DNA from: a virus
DNA length: 64,000 nucleotides
Virus record (IMG/VR): IMGVR_UViG_3300044293_000613
Coordinates: 1 to 64,000 of that record
Direction: 5' to 3' (one strand)
The notes below the pieces were generated by a model. It searched no databases. It saw only the letters and a list, made by a program, of their open reading frames with translations, and had not been told where the DNA came from. Position numbers and translations under genes: made by a program. Below, in pieces: positions 33,330-40,700 of the stretch. The first letter of the stretch is position 1, and every line of letters starts with the position of its first letter.

Positions 33330-35702
33330 ATGTCATATACAGCGAATGTAATTTCTCCTCCACCAAGTGTAGAGCAACTTGCAGCAACAAGTATTCAGCC
33401 AAGCGAATATTTTTTACGAACTCTTGAAGCTCAAAAGTCAATTAATACTCATATTCATGAAATTGAACCTTCAACACCAATTTTTCTTTATGAGATAAAC
33501 TTAAATCAAATTCGACCAGAGTCTATAAATTATCCGACTACAGAAGGTCCAATTAAAAATGGTATTTTACGTATTCATAATGATTTTAATTTATTCAACA
33601 TAAATCGAGGAATTATTAAGTGGAAAGGAGAATATTATTTTCCATTTCCAATTTATGGAGAACAATTTGACATAACTTCTAATGGTACAATACCTACTCC
33701 AAAAGTAAAATTTTCTAGTCAATTTTTAGATGACGAATTTAATTCATTTTACAAATATATTCGCATGCAAATGAATGAATTAAAGGATATTGTTGGCTCA
33801 AAAGTTACTAGAATAAAAACTTTTGTTAGATATCTTAGCGCAGATAATTTTGAAGGAAACGTTAATCCATTTAATGAAAACGTTTTAGTTCCTTGGGCTT
33901 CTCGAGATGGAGATGTTTTGACTGTAAGATCTACAAAACGCGTTCCAACATTTTTTTCTAAATGGTTAGTTTACTATCCAATTCCAAATTATAATAATAA
34001 ATTAAAAATTTTTAGCTCTTTAAAAACATATGATAAAACTAGAACTTTAAATATTCAAAATCAAATTCAAAATCATACCGTAGAATCTACAGACTTTATA
34101 AGTTTATATATAAATCAGTTAATTAACACTACTCTAGAAGTTCCAGAAACGTTTTCTATAGATATTTTTTCTTTTTCTGGATCAAATAATTTTACGTCTA
34201 TCATACCTGATCAAGCCAAAGAATTTACACAAATAAATACATCAAATAAATTAAAATTATTTTGTCAAATATATAGCGATGTTTTTTCGCCAACGTCGTC
34301 ATTTATAACAACTCCAGCTTTTCCTGTATCATTTACTCAATCTCCAGATAGTTTAATTTCTTTCATATCTGCAAAATCAAATACAGAAGGATTTGCTCAA
34401 TCTTTTAATTACGATATAACAAATCAAACTCAAACAGGTTTTCAAGCTAATTTTTCTCAACCAATTAGTGGAAATTTAGATTTAAATTATTTAACAATTC
34501 CAACGGGTGCATACACAGGCATTAATCCTTATTCAAACGAATCAACAAATTTAATTGCTATAAAAATTGTTAATAATTTTGGATCAGCTTCATCTGGAGA
34601 ATATAATATTCAATTTCCTTTGGTATTTAATAATGTACCAAAAATACTATTTAATGCTCAATCTACTTCTGGATTTATATTTAATCAATATTTAAAAAAT
34701 ATATCTAATACAGGATGCACTTTTGTAGCAACAAATACAGGAATAAGCAATTTTAGCTTAGGTCTACAAAGTGGATTTTTACTAGCTACAGACTATTTCG
34801 TAGAAGACTCTACTCCAACAGGTGCGCCTCAAATATTCTCTGCGGCAGCAAATTTAGCTCTTAGTTCTTTAGATAACATTAACGATAATACACTCGGTTC
34901 TCAAGAGATAGAGCTCGCCCCAGATATTTATTATATAGATAGAAAAGTGCAAGAAGATTCTGTAAATGTAGTTTATGAACTTGCATCTTTACTTGATATA
35001 GAAGGAGTAAAATTACCTTCTAGGATTTTATTATCAAAAAATTGTCCATTTACATATAGAGGCGAAGGTTGTCTTTATGAAAGAGGTGATAGATTAACTT
35101 CTGTTCATTCTGGGGTGTATGGAAGCATAGAAGGAATAGCGAAATATGAGAGTGGAGAAGCAAATACAAATAATATCAATTTAAGCGATGAGCAAATATG
35201 TATCGGTTTAAAATCTGCCCCTCCAGTAGCAGATTCAAGTGATGCTACGTTTACAAATGAAATAAGTAGTAGTAATTGGATAGACAAAGGAGCTTGGGTA
35301 GATGGAACAAGTTATAATTCTGGAAACTTTATATACATTGAAAAAAATGAAATAAAATATTATTTTGTTTGTCAAAAAAATCATATTGGGGATTCCATTA
35401 GCTCTCCACCTAATCTTAATTATTGGAAATCAGATACATGCTCGAAAACTTTAAAAGGTTGTAAATTGCGTTGGAAAAATAATCCAAATTTCCCAACAAT
35501 TAGAATAAGTGGATCATATATCTACTCAGGCTATTCAGAAGTTCATCAAAGAAATATGAGTATTTCTGATGTTCTTTTTGCTGACACGATTGCTGCCCCA
35601 AAAGATTATTATGATAATCAATTAATAGGCATATTACCATTTGGAGGATTTCCATCTGTAGAAGGTAAATATAGATCTCAACAAGGACCCGAAGGCGGCT
35701 AA
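33330..35702 (+). CDS. minor tail protein, lambda gpL-like, enlarged
   Basis: The N-terminus (PIFLYEINL, then KFSSQFLDDEF and GSKVTRIKTFVRYL) and C-terminus (NCPFTYRGEGCLYE, TCSKTLKGC, LPFGGFPSV) match lambda gpL, whose C-terminal cysteines hold an iron-sulfur cluster. The four cysteines here are 572, 581, 704 and 711. At 790 residues the protein is over three times the lambda length. The extra central part contains lectin-like beta modules, and a CBM-like insert (YNSGNFIYIEKNEIKYYFVC) lies between the two Cys pairs. It forms part of the conical tail tip and probably binds surface glycans. Confidence 0.85.
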   Translation: MSYTANVISPPPSVEQLAATSIQPSEYFLRTLEAQKSINTHIHEIEPSTPIFLYEINLNQIRPESINYPTTEGPIKNGILRIHNDFNLFNINRGIIKWKGEYYFPFPIYGEQFDITSNGTIPTPKVKFSSQFLDDEFNSFYKYIRMQMNELKDIVGSKVTRIKTFVRYLSADNFEGNVNPFNENVLVPWASRDGDVLTVRSTKRVPTFFSKWLVYYPIPNYNNKLKIFSSLKTYDKTRTLNIQNQIQNHTVESTDFISLYINQLINTTLEVPETFSIDIFSFSGSNNFTSIIPDQAKEFTQINTSNKLKLFCQIYSDVFSPTSSFITTPAFPVSFTQSPDSLISFISAKSNTEGFAQSFNYDITNQTQTGFQANFSQPISGNLDLNYLTIPTGAYTGINPYSNESTNLIAIKIVNNFGSASSGEYNIQFPLVFNNVPKILFNAQSTSGFIFNQYLKNISNTGCTFVATNTGISNFSLGLQSGFLLATDYFVEDSTPTGAPQIFSAAANLALSSLDNINDNTLGSQEIELAPDIYYIDRKVQEDSVNVVYELASLLDIEGVKLPSRILLSKNCPFTYRGEGCLYERGDRLTSVHSGVYGSIEGIAKYESGEANTNNINLSDEQICIGLKSAPPVADSSDATFTNEISSSNWIDKGAWVDGTSYNSGNFIYIEKNEIKYYFVCQKNHIGDSISSPPNLNYWKSDTCSKTLKGCKLRWKNNPNFPTIRISGSYIYSGYSEVHQRNMSISDVLFADTIAAPKDYYDNQLIGILPFGGFPSVEGKYRSQQGPEGG

Positions 35703-35703
35703 A

Positions 35704-36444
35704 ATGAATATTGAATTTAATCTTCAATTAAAAGAAAAAATCAAAAGAGAAGCTTTAAAAAATTCGCCCTATGAATCTTGTGGTTTTATTTATTTAGATA
35801 AACAGACTTTAAAATTTGAAGTTTTTCCATGTAAAAATGTAGCTTCCAATAAAATGAATATGTTTTCTATCTCACCTCAACAATATATTGCATGTAGTTC
35901 TTTAGGGGAAATTACCTCCTGTTATCATTCTCATACGAATGACAATTTAGACTTTAGTGAAATAGATAAGGAAAATAGTAATAAATATAATATGCATTAC
36001 ATATTATATAATACAAAAAAAGATATATTCAATTTTTACAGTCCAAATTCAGAAAAAAATCCATATATTGGAAGGCCATTTATCCTAGGAATTTCAGATT
36101 GTTTTACATTAATGAAAGACTACGCGCAAAAAGAAAGAAATGTACTTTTAAATTTTCCAAAATATACAGCTTATCCAAAAGATATAAAAGAAATTGGAGC
36201 CTTATATGAAAAACATTTTTTAGAAAATGGATTTGTTAAACTAGATAAAAATGTTAAATTAGAGAAAGACGATGGTATTATGATGATATTTCCTGCGGTA
36301 TGCGAAGACTATCCAACTCATGCAGCAGCTTATATAGGAGACAATATAATCTTACATCAGCCTTTAAATTCTTTTTCTTGTGTAAATATATATGATAATT
36401 TCTATAAAAAACATACTAGTTATGTATTAAGGTATAGAGGTTAA
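35704..36444 (+). CDS. tail-tip protein, lambda gpK-like (JAMM plus NlpC/P60)
   Basis: The 246-residue protein has two peptidase-fold domains in the gpK order. Residues 1-110 are a JAB/MPN metalloprotease domain with CGFIYLDKQ and the metal motif CYHSHTNDNLDFSEID (His75, His77, Asp). Residues 125-246 are an NlpC/P60 peptidoglycan hydrolase with the nucleophile Cys133 in GISDCFTLMKDY and the His of THAAAYIGDNIILHQPL. gpK helps assemble the tail tip and may cut cell-wall peptides on infection. One base separates it from the gpL-like gene and nine from gpI. Confidence 0.92.
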   Translation: MNIEFNLQLKEKIKREALKNSPYESCGFIYLDKQTLKFEVFPCKNVASNKMNMFSISPQQYIACSSLGEITSCYHSHTNDNLDFSEIDKENSNKYNMHYILYNTKKDIFNFYSPNSEKNPYIGRPFILGISDCFTLMKDYAQKERNVLLNFPKYTAYPKDIKEIGALYEKHFLENGFVKLDKNVKLEKDDGIMMIFPAVCEDYPTHAAAYIGDNIILHQPLNSFSCVNIYDNFYKKHTSYVLRYRG

Positions 36445-36452
36445 AAAGGCAT

Positions 36453-37757
36453 ATGGTAAACATTAAATTACATGGTATTCTAGGAGAAGAAATAGGTCAA
36501 GACTGGAATCTTGATGTTAATAGCGTTGCAGAAGCGTTTAGAGCTATAGAAGCAAACACTCAAAAATTAACTAAAACATTAATTAAACACGCAGAAAATA
36601 ATTTAAAGTACGAAATTCTAATTAATAATAGACCTATTTGGGTTGCAAAGGCGCAAGATTTACCAGAGGCAAATAAAGATGTAAAAAAAGAACATTTTGA
36701 AATGCTTGGTAATTCAGAATTTTGTATGAATTTCGGTCATAATCTAAAAAGTATAGATGTAGTACCTGTTTTGGAAGGCGCAGGTGGTGGTGGTGGTGGT
36801 GGGGGAAATAGTTGTTTTCCAGCTGGCACAAAAATTCTAACTCCTAATGGAGAAAAAAATATAGAAAATCTTAGCATCGGAGATGAAATTTTATCTTTTG
36901 ATAAAGATAAAAATGTACAAAAAGATACAATTGAAGAAGTATTTTATCATAAAAATAATAAAATTTTAAAAATAACTTTATGGGATGGACATGTTATTAG
37001 AGCAACTCCTAATCATTGGTTTCTAAACGAGTATAATAGATTTGCTCCAATTGAAAATTTTAAAGTTGGGGATGTTCTTATACATAAAAGTGGAGATGTA
37101 TTGCCAATAGAAAAAATTGAAGAAGATGGTTTTGAAGATGCGTATAATTTCCATGTTAAAAGTAATCATACTTATATTGCTAATAATATTTTAGTCCATA
37201 ATGGAGGAGGTGGTAAAGGTGGAGGAGGTGGTAAAGGTGGAATGAGTAGCGCAAAAGGAATTTTTGCAATCTTTTTAGCGATTCTTTTAATTCCATTTGG
37301 CGGACCATTATTTGGGTTGACTTTGATGCAACTAATGCCAGCAATTTTAGGATTATTAGCTCTAGGAGTATCTATGCTTTTAATGAAACCACCACCAATG
37401 GTTAGTCCGCAAACTATCGCAAATCCTTCTGCAGATTTTGAAGCTTCTCCAGAATCTGGTGGAGAACCTTCTTACACATTTAATGGTCCAGTAAATACTG
37501 TTGGTGAAGGTGGACCAATTCCTATAGGATATGGAAGATTAATAATAGGAAGTCATCAAGTATTTAGCTCTTATGATCAATTATACAGAATTCAGTCAAG
37601 AGAAAATAGATATGGATCTGATGGCAGACCACCAACAGATGCCGGAGCAGATAATTACCCAACAAAAAGCTTTTACTTTAATCATTATGGAAGTGCAATA
37701 GATATTCAAGATTTCCAAGGAAATTCTTTATCTCAATCTTCATTACAAGGCGCATAA
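36453..37757 (+). CDS. tail assembly protein, lambda gpI-like, interrupted by a Hint (BIL) domain
   Basis: The 434-residue protein begins with a gpI-like ubiquitin-fold region (KLHGILGEEIGQDWNLDVNSVAEAFRAI) and ends with the gpI tail: a Gly/Lys-rich linker, two membrane-like helices (AKGIFAIFLAILLIPFGGPL, then MPAILGLLALGVSMLL) and FNGPVNTVGEGGPIPIGYGR. Residues 121-250 are an intein-type Hint domain inserted in the glycine linker. Excision would give 304 residues, or cleavage would separate the two parts. gpI works with gpJ and gpK at tail-tip assembly. RBS AAAAAGG is close to the ATG. Confidence 0.88.
   Translation: MVNIKLHGILGEEIGQDWNLDVNSVAEAFRAIEANTQKLTKTLIKHAENNLKYEILINNRPIWVAKAQDLPEANKDVKKEHFEMLGNSEFCMNFGHNLKSIDVVPVLEGAGGGGGGGGNSCFPAGTKILTPNGEKNIENLSIGDEILSFDKDKNVQKDTIEEVFYHKNNKILKITLWDGHVIRATPNHWFLNEYNRFAPIENFKVGDVLIHKSGDVLPIEKIEEDGFEDAYNFHVKSNHTYIANNILVHNGGGGKGGGGGKGGMSSAKGIFAIFLAILLIPFGGPLFGLTLMQLMPAILGLLALGVSMLLMKPPPMVSPQTIANPSADFEASPESGGEPSYTFNGPVNTVGEGGPIPIGYGRLIIGSHQVFSSYDQLYRIQSRENRYGSDGRPPTDAGADNYPTKSFYFNHYGSAIDIQDFQGNSLSQSSLQGA
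36783..36800 (+). repeat. GGT trinucleotide run encoding polyglycine
   Basis: Six consecutive GGT codons, followed by GGG and GGA, encode the run of glycines immediately before the Hint domain. A similar glycine-rich linker resumes after the domain, so the element sits inside what was one flexible linker. Confidence 0.8.
36813..37202 (+). other. Hint/bacterial intein-like domain in gpI-like protein
   Basis: Codons 121-250 (130 residues) form a mini-intein: block A CFPAGTKILTPNGEKNIENL with the N-terminal Cys, GDEILSFDKD, block B GHVIRATPNHWF, and a C-terminal block YNFHVKSNHTYIANNILVHN. There is no homing endonuclease insert. The residue after the final His-Asn is Gly and not Cys, Ser or Thr, which is the feature of bacterial-intein-like domains that cleave and only sometimes splice. 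It is flanked by polyglycine on both sides. Confidence 0.85.
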
Positions 37758-37758
37758 T

Positions 37759-40700
37759 ATGGCAAAAAAATGTAAAGATTGCGATCCAAATAAATATATT
37801 GAAGGAGTTGCTTATAGAGGAAGAAATGGGCATTCTTTTGACGGAGTATATTCCTATAATGATGTTGGTCAGCCATATGATAGTAATGAAAATCCAACTA
37901 CAGATATGCTTGCTAATGTATCAGATATGTTAGATGCATACAATCCAATTTTTACTTCAAAATTTGCAACAGGCTTATCTGATTCTTTAAATAATCCACT
38001 ATATGTTAAGGGTATAGATAAAGATCGAGGATTTTGGTTTATATGGAGTTTTATAGATGGAATCGTTGCTTATAATTCTCCAAGAAGTTCTGTTACTGCT
38101 CCAGCAATCATAAGTTCAGGAACAACAACAGCGAAACTCAACCAAAATTTTAATTTTTCAATTCAAACAGATAAAATTCCTTCGATATTAACTTATACAA
38201 ATTTTGGACAATTTGCAGATCAAGATAGTTCTGATAAACTAAGATTTTCAAAAAGCTTAACTAATCAATCTTATACTCAAACAGGAGAAAATATTACAAT
38301 AACTTTATCAAATAATTCAATTTTTACTTTAGGAGAATTTGTTTTTTGTAAATTTATTTCTGGATCTCAAAATAAACATGATTCCTATCAAATTATAGGT
38401 GCTACTTCGACAACGATTACAATTCGAATCCCAGGATCCTTAACGACATCTGGATCAGTAGATTTATATTCTTTTAAATATTTTAATCCTAGCAGTACAA
38501 ATAATTCTCTTTTAAAGAATAAGATAAATTACGTAGGCTATTATACAGGTTTTATAAATGCTACATTAATAGGCACTACCGCGAATTATACTAGTAAAAA
38601 AAGTTTAACGATTAAATCTTTATCATCAGATGGAACGGAGCCTATTTATGTTACAAGTAACCCAACTATACATGCGTTCCGTGGAAATAGTTTCGTTTAT
38701 CAAATTACTACCAATTTAGATATATCTCAATATGATGTATTAATGAGTAGGGCTCAACTAGATATAATTAATAATTTAAACTTAACATGGAATAGTGAAA
38801 CCAAAGTTATTCAAGGGACTATAAATCCACAAATAGATGCTGAATTAAAAACTGAAGCTTGGACATTTGAAATTAGAGCAAAGAGAGGTGCAGATGTTGG
38901 AAATAGAACTACTTTTAATTTAAATATTCTAAAAGGAAATCTAAATGCCAGTATAAATTTTCCTGGAGTTCCAGGAGCGTTTACTCCTTATAGTTTGACT
39001 GGTACTGTAGGCAAATCTTTTAACTCTAAGCTGTCTATTCATAATTCAAACATTGTAGGAATATCAAATTTACCAGAAGGATTAAATTTTAATTCTTCAA
39101 ATAATTTAATTACAGGAACTCCAAAACATGCAGGTGTATTTACTTCTAAAATAAGCGCTTCAAATGCTAGAGGAACAAATCAAGGAACAATCATATTTAC
39201 TTTCAGTCCATTCGAAGAAAATAATCGACCATCTGGTACAACCTATCCATCAGAAATTCAACTTTTACAAAATAGTTATTCTGTTCTAAGAAATAATAAG
39301 ATAACATTAAGGCTACGTTCTAAAAGAACAAGAATGGTCTCTCCGCAGCCACCAAAGCCTTCAGAAGAAATATATTTCAAAAAAATAAACAAAAGTGAAT
39401 ATAATTATATAAAACAAAATAATTTTCCTGCGCCATTTTCAGCAAATTATATATATAACGCTAATTCTCCAACGGTTATTTTTTCTTTAAATAGTCCTCA
39501 TAATTTCGTTGTTGGAACTTACTTAGATGTTACATTCCAAGCAAATAGTTCTCTTAAAGCTGGAAGGTTTTTAATCACGAGTATTATAAATAATACTACA
39601 GTTGAAGTAAATTTAGGAGATAAAACATCTAATAAATCAACAGCGAGTGAAACAGCTACAGTATCGTCTTACGTTGTGGCTTTAAATGGAACAGATATAA
39701 GTAACATATCATTTGTTCCTAGAGACTCTCTAGAAGCAGAAACTAATTTTTGGATTTACATAATAGATACAAACACAACTGATGCATTTCCAATAGAAAT
39801 TGAAGGATCTTATGATATATCTTCAATCCTTCCTGCTCAAATTGATGGTATAGGAAATGCTTGTTTTGCGCCTCAAAATAGTGAAGCTAAAGGAGCAGTA
39901 TCAACTCCTTTCACACAAGAAATTGCAGTTACAGCTTCTTCGCTCGTAAAATCTGCCTGGAGTGCAAATCCTGCGGAAAATATACCAGTAATATCTTTTA
40001 ATCCTGGACCAAATCTAGAGCATCAAATTATATTTCTAAGTGGTCCCTTAGAAGTACAAACTGCTTTTGCAAATCAAACTCTACCTAAAAGTGGAGTTAA
40101 AAAATATCCTAATGGTGTTCCTACATCAAATGGTACGTATACTTTTTTTATTAGATTATTTGATACTTGTACATTTAATAGAGTAACAAGCGAATTCGTA
40201 TTATTTTTAGGAACATATACTCCTAGAGTAGGAGATGTATACGTTTGTACATATAGAGCAACGTGTTTTACTAAAAAAATGCGAGTCAATACTCCTAAAG
40301 GCAAAATTAATATAGATAAATTAAAAATTGGAAATGAAGTATATGCATTTGATGAAGATAAAAATATTCATATATCAAAAATAATTAAAATTATAGATCA
40401 TAATAAAATTTCTCAACCAGTATTTAAAGTAAAATTAGAAAATGGAACTGTTTTAGAAAGCACATTATCTCATCAATTTTTAGATGGAGATGGTAATTTT
40501 AAGTTTCTTGGCGAAATGAAAGCTGGAGAATATTTATTTTCATTTGGTAAAAAAGTAAAAATTTTAAGCATAGACCAAAGTCATATGGAAGAAGTTTACA
40601 ACTTTGAAATAGATAAATATCATACATATATAGTAGAAGATATATTTGTTCATAATGGGGGGCATGCGCCCCGAAAAAACTCGTACAACTATAACGCTAA

